Below are positions 35,164 through 46,765 of a stretch of DNA of 64,000 nucleotides, piece after piece. The notes under the pieces were generated by a model. That model was not told where the DNA came from. It searched no databases and was given only the letters and a program-made list of their open reading frames with translations. The stretch's first letter is position 1; each line of letters begins with the position of its first letter. The stretch spans positions 806,001 through 870,000 of the forward strand of contig CM066307.1 of the NCBI GenBank assembly GCA_033807695.1, written 5' to 3'. The stretch comes from Daedaleopsis sinensis (taxonomy: Eukaryota; Basidiomycota; Agaricomycetes; Polyporales; Polyporaceae). The translations under genes were made by a program, and so were the position numbers.

Positions 35164-37248
35164 ATGCGCTCGGCCGCTGTCTTACTCCTGTGCTTACTCT
35201 TCGGGCTGCGCTCGCTGTCGGAGGCGTCGGCAGCAACAACGCCCCAATGCCGCTGTCTGTTCCTGGCCCTCTGAGACTGAGTTCGAAGAGCTTGCTGCTC
35301 AAGTATCTCAGCCCCCCATCCATCCGACACCTCCGGCTAGTCCCTGCTACGCGTCAGGCACCTCTTGCGAGTGTCCTACAGTGGAAGTGAACTGAAAAGA
35401 CGGCACATGGCGTAAAGACCAGGCTGGCGCGATGCAGAGCCCGAACCTTCGAGACTTTCATCCTCCCCAACGACACTATCGATGCTTGCTATCTCAACAC
35501 CGACCTTGGCACACCCTGTCACCAGGGCAGTTTATCTGTCATCGGCATCGATGCTCGGTCAGTCGAGGACATTCAAGCCGCCGTCAGGTTTGCTGCCACG
35601 CACAACTTGAGGTTAGCGGTCAAGAACACGGGGTAAGTGGTTATTCTCGTACTCTTGCCGAGTGTTCAAATAGCTCACGGCCTTTCTCTGGCAAAGTCAT
35701 GATTACCTGGGTCGCAGCAATGCACGTGGCTCGTTCATGATATGGACGCACCACCTCAAAAATATCACCGTTCATCCCTCCTTCATCCCAACCGGCGCAC
35801 CCTCTAACAGCGAAGTCTACGATGCCGGTACGTAGTCGGGAGGAAGTCACGATCCGTACTACAGACCTGCTGACCACTCACTCTTCGCGTCCTGTAGCGT
35901 TGACGATCGGGTCTGGCGTGCAATCGCATGAAGCGTACGATGCTGCAAATAACGCTGGCCGTATTCTAGTCTGCGGAGCCTCCGCAGGTGGTTCAGTGGG
36001 CGCCTCCGGCGGTTGGATCCAAGGTGGAGGGCATAGTGCTCTCTCGCCATCTTACGGACTAGGTGAGCACTATGCATACGTGATGCCACCCCTCTGGTTA
36101 GCTGGCTGATGCTCTCTTGGTAGGGGTCGACAATGTCCTCGAGATGACGGTCGTCACCTCTTCACTGGCAGGTTCTTACCTCACGGCCAACGTGTATCAG
36201 AACTCAGATCTCTTCTGGGCTCTGCGCGGCGGCGGGGGAGGGACATTCGGCGTCGTCACCTCTGTCACGTACCGCACACGCCCAATGGTCCCAGTTGTCG
36301 CCGCCTTTCTCGACATCACGCAGAGCGGTACGCAGCCCAACGCGGGAATGTCCAGGGTGTTCGCCGAGCTCGTGCGCATTACGCCAGAACTCACCGACGC
36401 GGGCTCGTGTCGTTCACACCATCAAATGACTCGCTGATCCTCAATCTTGCTACCATCGTATCGAACGTGTCCTGTGAGCAGGTGAACACGACGATGCAAC
36501 CGTATCTGGACTTCGTGAAGGAGGTCGTGGCGAATTCGACAACTGCGGGTAACGCATCGGAGATCCTCACGCCTTCGGCCGCGTTGACCAAGCCGTATGA
36601 TTCGTGGTACGACTGGTACACGCCCACGTTCAGCGATCCTGACGGTGCGGTTGGGTTCAACGTCGAGCTCGGGTCGTGGCTCATCCCTCGCGACGCGATC
36701 GAGAACAACCTGGAGCAAGTCGTTGATACTCTTTCCGCAGTTCCTGGACTTGGCTACTAGTACGTACTCAATAGTCCTGCATATGAGTCGTGTCCGTAGC
36801 TGACTATCATCGTCACTCCAGTCTGGTATGCGGTGGAGAGACTACCAAGATCGACCCCGACGCGGCTGCCGTTACCCCTGCCTGGCGTCAAGCAGTCGTG
36901 CATGTTGTCGGAGCCACCGTCTGGGCGGAAGGCACGACGGTGGACGTGATCGACACGCTGCGGAGGGGCTAAGCTGCGTGCACTGGCCCCAGATTCAGGC
37001 GCATACTTCAATGAGGTGGGTTGCAGAACAATAGCAGCGGTGCGGGCATGTCCTTCGTCCACTGACACACATTGTACCTCTGGCAGGCATCATCGCTGTA
37101 CGAGCCGGATTTCAAGCAAGCCTTCTTCGGCTCGTATTACGAGAAGTTGCGGGAGATCAAGGCCAAATATGATCCGATTGACCTTTTCATCGTCGTCGAG
37201 GGAGTCGGCTCCGAGGATTGGAGCGAGGACTTGAATTGTCGTGTCTGA
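35164..37248 (+). pseudogene. Dead tandem copy of a secreted BBE-type FAD oxidase
   Basis: Closely resembles the intact copy at 38563-40701 along its whole length, including signal peptide, intron positions and the FAD motifs (GHDYLGRSNARGSF, GGWIQGGGHSALSP, ALRGGGGGTFGVVTSVTYRT). It carries at least five disabling changes relative to that copy. (1) An 11-nt deletion at 35263/35264 causes a stop at 35272. (2) A Trp codon has become TGA at 35393-35395. (3) One extra base lies near 35446. (4) A net loss of about 10 nt near 36402 shifts the frame. (5) A net loss of about 17 nt near 36960 gives TAA at 36970. Splice sites and TATA box remain intact, so decay is probably recent. A sequencing error cannot explain all five. 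Confidence 0.9.
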
Positions 37249-38374
37249 GTAGTTGATCTTGGCGGTATCCTTGCTAGAATGCAGCAGACCGTCGGGACAG
37301 CTTCAATCGCGGTGGATTATTTACCACGCGTGTATGGTCGGAAGCTGCAGGCGCCCCATTTTCACAGATCTGACCATTACAACCTCACACGACTTGCGTT
37401 TTAACTCGATGATAGGGACGTTACTGCAAATAAATCGCGCGACATTCCGAACAGTCTTGTGACGATACCCAATTGACGACAATGTTAATGCAAGTCGAGC
37501 GGCGGCTTCAGTAGTCAATTTATGGAGCAGAAAGTATTACTAGCCAGCACTGCTGAGCAGCCTAGGGAATGTTCAATGCCAGTGCCGCCAGATGACACCT
37601 GTCATGCAGCTGCACGGTGTGAGTAGATCGACGATCGTCAAGTTGAGGTCCAGTACTTTGGTCGGGGAGAGCTGCAATCATTGAAGTCAGGCTATTTCGA
37701 AATACATGCTCTCCTCTTCGTATGCTCTTCTGCATTGATTCGGACTCTAGAGACATGAGGCCTGAGGCCTGAAGCTTGAAGCCTGAGGTGCCAGTGGCGG
37801 TAGTGAGTCGGACTCCCGGAGCCTCAGGCTGAGGCTAAGTCTCAACCGGCGCTTCGTAATGTTTATCTCACGGTCGAATTGATTGAAAGCCGCAGGTACG
37901 AGCCGCCGCTCCTCCTCTGACACTAGTGCTTCTCCGTTGCAACCTCAGCCTGATCTTTTCGCAGCATACCTGTCGATGCGGGTATGTATAGTATGTATGT
38001 TCTCGCTCACACGGGAAGACTCACTCTCGTCAGAACGCTTCGTACAAGGACCGTCAATCTCCGGCCGGGCATCGTCTTCACATTTTCAACATATGCGATA
38101 CCCGTACGCTCGAGGCGGAGGAGGAGCACCGCCCCTTCTCTTGTTATGCATAACGCGAGTCTTCCATTCAATCAGTCTGATATATGCTGCTCGTCGGACA
38201 CACACCCCTACACACCCGCGCTGCTGCGCGTGACTCCACCGCAGCCAGTACCAGCCGGTAAATTCTACCAGGTACTACCTCTCAAAATTTAAATGCTCTT
38301 CCGCAGTTGTTCCGCAGGTCGACTGTCAACATTTCCGTTCGCTTGCTTGCCTGTGCCGGCTACAAGCCGATAAT

Positions 38375-38391
38375 GACAGCCTGTGATGCGC
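38375..38391 (+). promoter_or_regulatory. Conserved upstream element of FAD oxidase copy 2
   Basis: GACAGCCTGTGATGCGC, 188 bp before the ATG; it matches the copy 1 element (34979-34995) at 16 of 17 positions and almost the same spacing. Confidence 0.45.
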
Positions 38392-38498
38392 CTTTCAAGG
38401 CTAGGACCAAACTTATGTCTTGCGCAGCGCGCACTGTCATCGTTGGTTTGTCTAAATACTAGTGCGCAGTTCATGCACTTGTGTACTGCAGCTGCCAG

Positions 38499-38506
38499 AT
38501 ATAAAG
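38499..38506 (+). promoter_or_regulatory. TATA box of FAD oxidase copy 2
   Basis: ATATAAAG, 64 bp upstream of the ATG at 38563. Confidence 0.55.
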
Positions 38507-38562
38507 CACCCGGTAGTACCTACTGACTGCACGACTCACCTCGACTCTCAGAGCCCGCTCAC

Positions 38563-40701
38563 ATGCGCTTCGTAACCACCATATTCCTGCTCGTTTTCTG
38601 TGGCCTGAGCCGGCTCGACGCTCTCGCAGCGACAACGCCTCAATGCCGCTGTCTCTTCCGGAATCCCTGCTGGCCCTCTGAAGCAGAATTCGGGAAGCTC
38701 GCTGCCCAGGTGTCTCAGCCCCTCATCCTTCCGAAACCTCCCGCTACTCCCTGCTACACGTCACCCAACTCGTCCGAGTGCGCCACCGTCAAGACGAAAT
38801 GGAGACAAGGAACATGGCGTGCCGATCAGGCTGGCGCGATGCAGAACACCAACTTCGAGATCTTCGAATTTCCGAACGGCACTATCGACGCATGCTACAT
38901 CAATACTGCGTTAGGCGGGCCGTGTAACCAAGGAAGTGTGTCTGTTATTGGGGTCGATGCCCGAACTATCGAGGATATTCAGGCTGCCGTCAAATTTGCT
39001 GCTACGCACAACCTGCGTCTGGCCGTAAAGAACACCGGGTCAGTACTACTACTGGTCGTGCTCTTGTACTACGATTGACTGACATTTTCGCATGCTAGGC
39101 ATGACTACTACGGCCGTAGCGATGCACGCGGTTCATTCATGATCTGGACACACCACCTGAAGAACATCACAGTTCACCCTTCTTTCACTCCGACGGCCGC
39201 GCCTTCTGACAGCGAGATTTACGAGTTCGGTCTGTATCTCAGTTCCAGTCAATGCGTTAGAATACGGTCTGACAACTTCTCGTTCAATCACACATTGTAG
39301 CGTTAACTATTGGGTCTGGTGTGCAATGGCACGAGGCATACGATGCTGCCAATGATGCTGGTCGTATCCTCGTCGGTGGGGCTTCTGCAGGTGGCTCCGT
39401 CGGCGCCGGCGGTGGATGGATTCAAGGTGGTGGACATAGCGCTCTCTCGCCGTCCTTCGGACTGGGTACGGACTGTTGTTCTGGGACATCGTCCGCCGTG
39501 CTTACTGACTTTACTCTTCTAGGAGTCGACAACGTCCTCGAAATGACCGTCGTCACTTCTTCCGGCTCCCATTTGACGGTCAACGCGTGGCAGAACTCCG
39601 ACCTCTTCTGGGCTCTGCGCGGCGGCGGTGGAGGCACTTGGGGTGTCGTCACCTCCGTCACGTACCGCACGCGCCCGATGGTCCCCGTTATTGCCGTCTT
39701 CCTCGACGTCTCGCAGAACGGAACCCAGCTCAACGAGGGAATGACCCAGATCTTCGCCGAGTTCGTGCGGATCACCACGAAGCTCACCGACGCGGCGTGG
39801 GGCGGGTATGCCTCGGTCAGCCCGACGGACACCTCCATCGACTTCAACATCGCCGCTATTGTGCCGAACGTGTCCTGGGAGCAGGCGAACGCGACGATGA
39901 ATCCCTACCTGGACTTCGTGAGAGAAGTCGTGGCGAACTCGACGACGACCGGAAACGCGTCCGACGTCCTGACGCTCTCGACGTCGACTACCCTGCCGTT
40001 CGATTCATGGTATGACTGGTATGCGCCGATCTTCAGTGACCAGAACGACACCGCGGTCGGTGTGAACGTCGAGCTCGGCTCTTGGCTCATTCCCCGCGAC
40101 GTGCTCGAGGGGAACACAGAGCATGTCATCGATACTCTCACCCCTCTCGCCAGGCTCCCCGGCTTGGGCTACTAGTACGTGCCCTTCCACCTTCTCAGAG
40201 TTGCATACAGCTCCTATGTCTAGTTATCACGGTGCTAATCTTGGTCATCACAGTCTCATCTGTGGAGGGCAGACGTCGAAGATCGACCCCGACTCGGCAG
40301 CCGTCCACCCTGCCTGGCGCAAAGCAGCTGTGCACGTTGTCACCGGCGCAAGCTGGCCGGAGGGCGCACCGGAAGACGTGATCAACCAGAGCCGCCAGGT
40401 ACTCAAGGATGACACGGCGACGCTGCGCGCGCTCGCTCCCGACTCGGGAGCATACTTCAATGAGGTGCGTTCCGCGGACAGTGCGACTTAAAGCTTGATC
40501 GTGCGGGTACTGAAGTACTGACCGCTTGCCATTCGCTCACAGGCGACGCTGTACGAGCCGGATTTCAAGCAGTCTTTTTTCGGCTCGCATTACGAGAAGC
40601 TGCGAAAGATCAAGGCCAAGTATGATCCCAATGATCTTTTCGTAGTCGTCGAGGGAGTTAGCTCAGATGAGTGGAGCAAGGATCTCAACTGCCGCCTCTG
40701 A
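38563..40701 (+). CDS. Secreted FAD-linked oxidase, VAO/BBE family
   Basis: Six exons with all phases consistent: 38563-39038, 39099-39229, 39301-39465, 39523-40174, 40254-40464 and 40543-40701. That is 1794 nt, 597 aa. A signal peptide is clear (MRFVTTIFLLVFCGLSRLDALA), followed by Cys-rich TTPQCRCLFRNPCWP. The FAD domain shows AVKNTGHDYYGRSDARGSF, where the His is the usual covalent 8-alpha attachment site, then GGWIQGGGHSALSPSFGLG and LFWALRGGGGGTWGVVTSVTYRTRP. The position that carries the second (cysteinyl) FAD link in bicovalent relatives is not Cys here (AGGSVGAGG), so a single histidyl link is likely. The C-terminal BBE motif is FFGSHYEKLRKIKAKYDPNDLFVVVEGV. Many Asn-X-Ser/Thr sites fit secretion. 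The family oxidises carbohydrates or alcohols with oxygen; the substrate is unknown. Confidence 0.93.
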
Positions 40702-40963
40702 GTAAGCTACTTGGTGCTCGAGACATAACGCCACTCTGGCATGGACATTTGACAAGTTCTCGTACACTTCCAATAATCAGTACACTCTTTTGTCATTTAT
40801 GACGTGCACACCACCTGAACTAACGTCCGAGCCCAATGACGCATACAACTGGCATCGTATACAGTGATGTTAGTAGTGGCATTCGCGCATGATCAATACA
40901 GCAAGGTGAAACACTGGCAGGTCCCGCGAACGAGCAGCGCGGAGAGAGTGCTCACCAAGATGC

Positions 40964-41885
40964 GTGGCCATGATAATCGCGATCGCGCTCTCGAGTTCCA
41001 TGGAGAGCCCGCGGGAGGGCGAGTGCAACTTCGTGACACTCGCGGGTCTCGCGCTCCCCGCTCATACCTTCGGTGTTGCGCACACGGAGATTTTTTTCTC
41101 CTCCCAGCCCTTCGATGGTCGGATGGGTCTTGCTCAGTCGGTCAGTGCAATGGTCCCATAAAAATCTCACTGTGGCATAAAACTGAGATCGCTCTCCGAC
41201 AGACGCTCTCTCGGCAGCGCGTCCTCACCCCGGTCGAGGCTCTCGCGAAAGCAGGCCAGATCACCGACGCCATCACCTCGTACAAGATCTCCCGTGTCGC
41301 GGACGACAAGAACGATGGCGAGATCACCTTCGGTGGTCTTGACGAGACCAAGTTCGACCCCGCCACTCTCGTGACGCTCGACAATGTCAATTCGAAAGGC
41401 TTCTGGGAAGGCGCGATGGACGCCGTGACCGCAGACGGCCAGGACCTCGCCTTCCGTAGCCGCACCGCGATCATCGACACCGGCACCGCAATCATCGTCG
41501 CCCCGTACGCGGACGCGGACGCGATCCACGCCGCGATCCCCGGCGCACAACACAACGGCCCGCGCTACTGGGGCAAGTTCACCATCCCGTGCGACACGAA
41601 TACGAGCATTGCGCTGTCGTTCGGCGGCACGGTGTTCGCGATCAGCCCCGAGGACCTCATCTTCGCTCAAACGGACGACACGGGCACGAACTGCGTGTCG
41701 GGCATCGTGGGCGGGAACATCCACGACGACACCTGGCTGGTATGTTCCCCCTCCGCGTGTACTGCGTTCGTGGACGCAGGCTGACACGTCTTGCGTGTCC
41801 GCAGGTCGGCAATATGTTCTTGAAGAACGCGTACTTCTCGACGGACGCGACGAAGAACAGCATTTCCTTCGCGAAGCTCGTCTAA
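40964..41885 (+). pseudogene. 5'-truncated pepsin-type aspartic protease relic
   Basis: The frame resembles the second two-thirds of Agaricomycete A1 aspartic proteases. It has the end of the N-lobe (VTLAGLALPAHTFGVAHTE...PFDGRMGLAQS). A still-valid 62-nt intron (41141-41202) follows, then TLSRQRVLTPVEALAKAGQITDAITSYKISR, GEITFGGLDETKFDPATLVTLDNV, the second catalytic motif AIIDTGTAIIVAP and the end VGNMFLKNAYFSTDATKNSISFAKLV. The signal peptide, propeptide and first catalytic motif (DTGS), roughly 200 residues, are absent. Only about 260 bp separate it from the FAD oxidase, too little to hold them. Without the first Asp it cannot be an active pepsin. The downstream frame itself is clean, so truncation may be recent. 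The left boundary is approximate. Confidence 0.78.
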
Positions 41886-42681
41886 GCTGGAGCTTGCAGT
41901 ACTTTCGTAGAGTCGGGACAAGGTCGACTCTAACCTGTAGTGCATCAACCTGGGGCAAGATGAGTGAGAGTCGTCTCATTCATAATCCGTGACTCACGGG
42001 CGTGTATTTTGATCGCGAGATATGGTATACTATAGTTCGTCCACTCTGGAGTCTGCGCGGGGGTTCTCTAGCAGTGTGGTCTTTGAATTCGGATTGCTGT
42101 TGTAATCGGACAGACATATAGTATGTAGTAGCGGAGACGCTCTTCGCGCTGTAGTTAGCATTGTAGGCTTCGGGCTGTGTCATATAGGGATAGTGCCACC
42201 GTTTGCCAGCTTTCGACTGCCTCGGGGAAGCGGCTGGAACGCAGCTGGGAGATGTCGATAAGCGTCTTGCATGGCTAAGTCGGACGTAACGCGGTGCTAG
42301 AGCTCGAACTTTAGCCACACGCACATACAGTAAATGCCGCACGCTACAGCACGACAAGACTATGCTTCGGATTTTAAGACAGTGACAGGTGCATCCTAAA
42401 CCCAAGACGACGGAGCTGCTCGAAAACAAAGAATGATACACGATATATCTGCGGATGCGGGGTAGCCTGCTTTTGAATGGTCTTTCTCTCTCTCTCTCTA
42501 ACTACTTCTACTGCTGCTGCTGCTGCTGCGAAAATGCGAGGGGGTCGTGAGGGGTCGTGGTCAATCGGTCCGAGAATGAATAGGGTGCGAGGCTCTGGAA
42601 ATGTCCGCGTCGACCCCGTCCACATCCAAAGTGGAAAAGCGGAAGACAGTGATGGTACACACACACACACGCGTCCGTGCA
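41886..42681. other. Intergenic between the protease relic and the MFS gene, with simple repeats
   Basis: About 800 bp of convergent 3' flanks. Simple repeats occur at 42484-42498 (CT units), 42511-42528 (CTG units) and 42658-42672 (AC units). The apparent short frames here are not supported. Confidence 0.5.
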
Positions 42682-44653
42682 TCACGCGTCCGCGTCCGCC
42701 GCGGGCGGCTCGTCGGACATCGTGCTGTCGGGCAGGAACGTGCCGACCCAGAGCGCGACGCAGACGACGGCGGACAGCGCGACGTACACGAAGTACCCGC
42801 CCATGTAGTGGTGCTCCGCGTCGATCGAGAGCGAGAAGAGCGAGTTGGCGGACGCGGGGCCGACCGTGCGCATGATCGACACGAGCATCTGCGCCAGGCC
42901 GTTCACGGACCCGAGCGACGCCTTGTTCGGGGCGGACGCGGTGATGAAGATGAACACGCAGCCTGGGAGCAGTCGAGTTAGGCTCTGCGCTCCGAGAGGG
43001 CCACGGTCCCCAGGGACGGAGTAGAACGAAACTCACCGTACGAGAAGTTCACAATGATGGTCAGCAAGGCCTGTGCGAGGGCGAGCGTCCACACGGTGCC
43101 GCTGAACCCCTGGATCCTGGCAAGCTCGTTCATAACGGGGAACATGGCGAAGACAGGGAGGACGCTGGCGATGCCGGCCAGGTAGACGCGCTTCGTGCCG
43201 AACCGGTCGTGGATCTTCCCAAATAAGAATATCTGCGTGAGCCCGTTGGCGATCCCACACAGCGAGAGGATGACGCCGATCGTCGCTGGGTCCATTCCCA
43301 GGCCGCCGAGCTCGATGGGCGTCGAGTAGAACACGGGTTGGATCGCACGGAGCGTGATGTCGACGACGGCAAGGAAGGCGTAGTTGCCGGCGGCCGTGAT
43401 GACGCGTGGGGTCAACAACCTGCGCAAGGGGAGGGGACGGGAGACATCGTCGACGATGGCCCCCTTAGCTACAGTGGATGCTTCCTGCTCGACGGTAGCC
43501 TCTTTGGGTGAGATGCGCAGAAGCTTGCGAATCGACAAAGGGTTTCGCACGGTCTGAAAGGACAGGGAGATCGCAAGTGTCAGATACAAGCACCGCGGAG
43601 GCGAACAAGGAACAACCTACCTCCTTGAGGAAGAAAAGCGTAACGAAGCAGGCGATTGCGGAGAATGTCGCGGGGATAGAACATGCAAGGAAATAAGGAT
43701 ACTTCTTGTGAAACTCGGAATCACCGAAGACAGATGGATAGCGCTCGGCAGGCCGGGATAGAGAGCCGCCGATGATTGGACTAGGAAGACGGTGTTAAAG
43801 GGGTCATAGAGTCGAGGATCTGCAGGAACGGCTTACCCGACAGTTGCCCCGGTGGACCATGCAATAGGCAAGAAGGCGTACGCCTGGGCAATATTGGTCG
43901 GGTCTGTAATCTCAGCCAGCATGCTTTTCATCACGCCGATATTGCCATTGAGGGCACCGTTGAGACTTCGACTGTTCACACGTAGGGTCAGATGCGAAGG
44001 ACGAGAAGAGAGAGTGACAGCATACCTGACGACCAGGCCCCAGAAGGTACGTGATAGACCGAAGCAGTACATGGATATTGACAGACCGATGAGGCCGGTC
44101 ATGATGACTGGTTTGCGACCTACGTGATCCGATACGCGGCTCCAGTGTAGCACAGTCAAGGCCTGTGTTGCAAAGAATATGGATTGCTGCACACATGATG
44201 TCAATTAGCGAACCGTAGCCGGGAAGAGCAGTCGGCAGCAAGGAAGCGCCTCGGAGGTAACTTCGGTTGATGGTACGTGTTTTGGCAGCCGAAGATGTGA
44301 AAGACCGGGGGAGGGAAGATGCGGAGAGGTAAACACAAGCAGGAATGAGACGCACCATGAGCCCGACATAGTATCCTACTCGCGTTTCGTCTCCGTGAGT
44401 GATCCCGATGTTCCGAATGAGCTACATATGCAATGAAGTCAGCGTACCCGGCGCAAGGAGGGTGACGGCCGATTCTAACCTCAGGAGCGAAGGGGTATAT
44501 GACTTGACTTGTGAGGGGCTCTGCGAGCTGAAGGACGAGGAGAATGGAGAACTGTGCCCAGGGGATGGGCGTGTGCTTGCGCTTATGAGAAGTCTGAGAC
44601 TCTGCGCAGAGCAGGGGAGTCTCCTCGTCGGCCTCGGGGTGTCGTGCAGTCAT
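42682..44653 (-). CDS. MFS transporter (DHA1/ZIFL-like)
   Basis: Proton-coupled major facilitator of the plasma or vacuolar membrane. The N-terminus is MTARHPEADEETPLLCAESQTSHKRKHTPIPWAQFSILLVLQLAEPLTSQVIYPFAPE, the usual acidic, ETPLL-bearing start of Agaricomycete MFS proteins. Motif A between helices 2 and 3 is RVSDHVGRKPVIMTG. The helix 4-5 region is RSLNGALNGNIGVMKSMLAEITD, followed by AYAFLPIAWSTGATVGPIIGG. The second half includes FAMFPVMNE, LALAQALLTIIVNFSYGCVFIFITASAPNKASLGSVNGLAQM and FVYVALSAVVCVALWVGTFLPDS. There are about 12 helices and roughly six introns, about 500 aa. It belongs to the fungal group annotated as multidrug or zinc-induced facilitator-like; the substrate is unknown. 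A TATA-like TATAAT sits about 90 bp upstream. Confidence 0.9.
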
Positions 44654-45615
44654 GAGGAGAGGAGGTAGGGGATCCGGGAGGATGGAATGATTTTGGGGGT
44701 GAGAGGGTGAGTCTGAGGCATTGTGAGCGGGCGATGGGATATTATAAGCGAAAATCGGCGATGTGTCAAGAGTGCGATGATTACCTAAACGGAATGGGAA
44801 GAATACGAGCTGACGGGTTCGGTCAGAAGAATTTTTCGCCTTCTCGTCGGCAGGACGGTGTCCCAGTCAGGCTGGGCCTGCAGGAAGATCTGCCGAGGGT
44901 GTCCCATTAGTCGTCGCAGCTGCCCCGACGTAAGTTGGTACTCTCTGCTCATTCAGCGTGGGTGCAGTGGCTCGACGGAGTGCGCATCGTCGGCGTTTCG
45001 GAGGGACATATGACTCTGCTTGCGTGAATTCGAAAAGGATGGATGATGAAAGAAACGCACAGGATCGCATATTTGCGCACAAAGCAGGCAAGCCATCTCT
45101 TCCCACGCTCATTGTCGCTCGCACCGGGATCGGCCCGGTGGGTGGACGGGGAGAGCTCGCCTTTCCGGGCGTGTATGTTGTCCACCAACGACGACGATGG
45201 CCCATGACCACAGCAACGTCAATGCGAGCGGCGAGCTGGCTTCGGGCGCGTCGCCTATCACTCGCCCGTAACGACAGGCGTCCACACCGAGCACCAGCGG
45301 CGCGCTCGCTCAGCATATCCCCAACCGACGGCCAAAGCAAGTTCTTATTCTGCGGACCCTGATAGCACCGGAGGCCATCATCCTTGCTCGAGCCAGAAGC
45401 ATCTCACCCGCACCGCTAGCATCAACATGCGACTGCCTCGCATCAGCCATCCTCGTCCCTGCAAATCCCTCCTAATAGCCGCCTTCTCGTAACACAACGC
45501 TTATATACTCCCTGCGCTCCATCTGCCCATTGTCTCTCTTGCTTCCTCGCCTCGACAAAGCGGTCGCAACGGCCAGCACGCAGCCTCCTGCTTTCGACCC
45601 AGCTTCCCCCATAAA
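44654..45615. other. Divergent promoter region between the MFS gene and the Cys-motif gene
   Basis: About 960 bp. TATATA at 45502-45507, about 110 bp before the ATG at 45616, may serve that gene. No coding feature is supported. Confidence 0.45.
44740..44746 (-). promoter_or_regulatory. TATA-like element of the MFS gene
   Basis: Reverse-strand TTATAAT about 90 bp upstream of the ATG at 44653. Confidence 0.4.
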
Positions 45616-46765
45616 ATGGCGCGTCCTCCTCCCTTCTCTCCCTCGGCCACCGTCCTGTACTCTACGCCACTCAAGGTATCCGTCTCTTGGACTATGCTCT
45701 CTACGCAAAACAGCCCTCTACAGCTCCATATGATGTGCGCCATTCCCGACCTCCCACCTCGGTCGCCGTCGAGGCTCGCCTACCGCCCTGCCGATCCACA
45801 CAAGTTTCCTCTCTACGCGCAGCTGCCAAACCAGCAGCGCAAGCTTCCGCCAGCCAGCGGCCGCACCCGCTCGCGCAACGACTGTAGCGCGCTCTCGCAC
45901 AAGGCCGATGTGTGTGGCAAGAAAGGCAGTGGCGCGGACGCGGACCTCGTCCTCTACCGTCCAGAACGACTGCAAACCGAGGACGACGTGCCCCACTATC
46001 CGAGGCGCAACGCACAGCGCGGCGGGAGGAGCCAGAGCATCTCCCCCATAGGCTCGGAGCGCGGGCGGAGGACGTCTCCACGCCCCGTTGCTTCCCCACA
46101 GATGTGGCCCGCAGCCAATGCCACCCAGGACAACACGGCATGGTTTCCGCCGCCGGGACTACCGGCGCCCCACCACGCCTCGCGGGGCGATAACCAAGTC
46201 GTAAGTCTCGCTGCGTCCGCTCCGCCGTACGCGAGGAACCTGTTCCCGCAGTGTGCGCATGTTGGGCTGATGGCAACCCCCTTGGAGATCGAGATCATCG
46301 ACCTGACTGGGCCGGACGAGCTCTACTACACGCCAGGTGTACCTGACAAAGCAGAAGCACCCGTCGCGGACCTGTTCGAAGAGAGGTTTGTATCGCTCAA
46401 GGCCTATCGCAAGACGCCGAAGCAGGTCCGGGGCCCGTTCGCGCGCACGGTCGCAGACGCGTCGAAACAGCGCCCTGCATTCGGGTAAGTCGCTCCTCCC
46501 CTTCTTCTATTCTAGCATATACTCACCTCTTGTCAGCGCCAACGTCTGCCTGGACTACGAGTGCACGGGCAAGTGCCAGTTCTGCACCTACCTGCGGCGG
46601 CAGAACGGCGACGTCCTCCGCACGAAGCTCGGGCGGCGCCTCCTCGACCAGCGTCTCTTCAAAGTCCGGGTGGACGAGCCGGACCCGCAGTGGGCGTTCG
46701 TGGAGGAGAAGCGCAGGCTCCTGCCAATGCAGGCCGCATACCTGCAAGGCTGGAGTGCGTACTAG
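45616..46765 (+). CDS. Hypothetical protein with a C-terminal Cys cluster
   Basis: Two exons, 45616-46484 and 46537-46765, give 365 aa with the junction in phase (PAFG|ANVCLD). The first 230 residues are Pro/Ser/Arg-rich and probably disordered. Around LEIEIIDLTGPDELYYTPG is a short acidic hydrophobic motif, IEIIDLTG, that resembles a SUMO-interacting motif (IxDLT type). The C-terminal 75 residues look folded: FARTVADASKQRPAFGANVCLDYECTGKCQFCTYLRRQNGDVLRTKLGRRLLDQRLFKVRVDEPDPQWAFVEEKRRLLPMQAAYLQGWSAY. Its C-x5-C-x3-C-x2-C spacing could bind zinc. I recognise no family. The start could be further in if a first small intron is used. Confidence 0.68.

Larger units (their letters stand above)
37249..38562. 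other. Intergenic between the tandem FAD oxidase copies
   Basis: About 1.3 kb. A patch at 37755-37840 has repeated CCTGAGG/CCTCAGG words in inverted order that could form a short hairpin. The right end is the copy 2 promoter. No gene is seen. Confidence 0.45.

Noticed and set aside
41167..41979. Long reverse-strand frame (270 codons) opposite the aspartic protease relic
   Set aside because: Arg/Val/Asp-rich antisense shadow; the plus strand has clear protease homology and a splice site.
42484..42672. CT, CTG and AC simple repeats near the MFS 3' end
   Set aside because: Ordinary microsatellites in an untranslated flank; no array with spacers and no sign of function.
35164..44653. FAD oxidases, protease relic and MFS gene as a biosynthetic gene cluster
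   Set aside because: No core synthase (PKS, NRPS, terpene cyclase) is present, and the P450 is 18 kb away among housekeeping genes; proximity alone is weak evidence.
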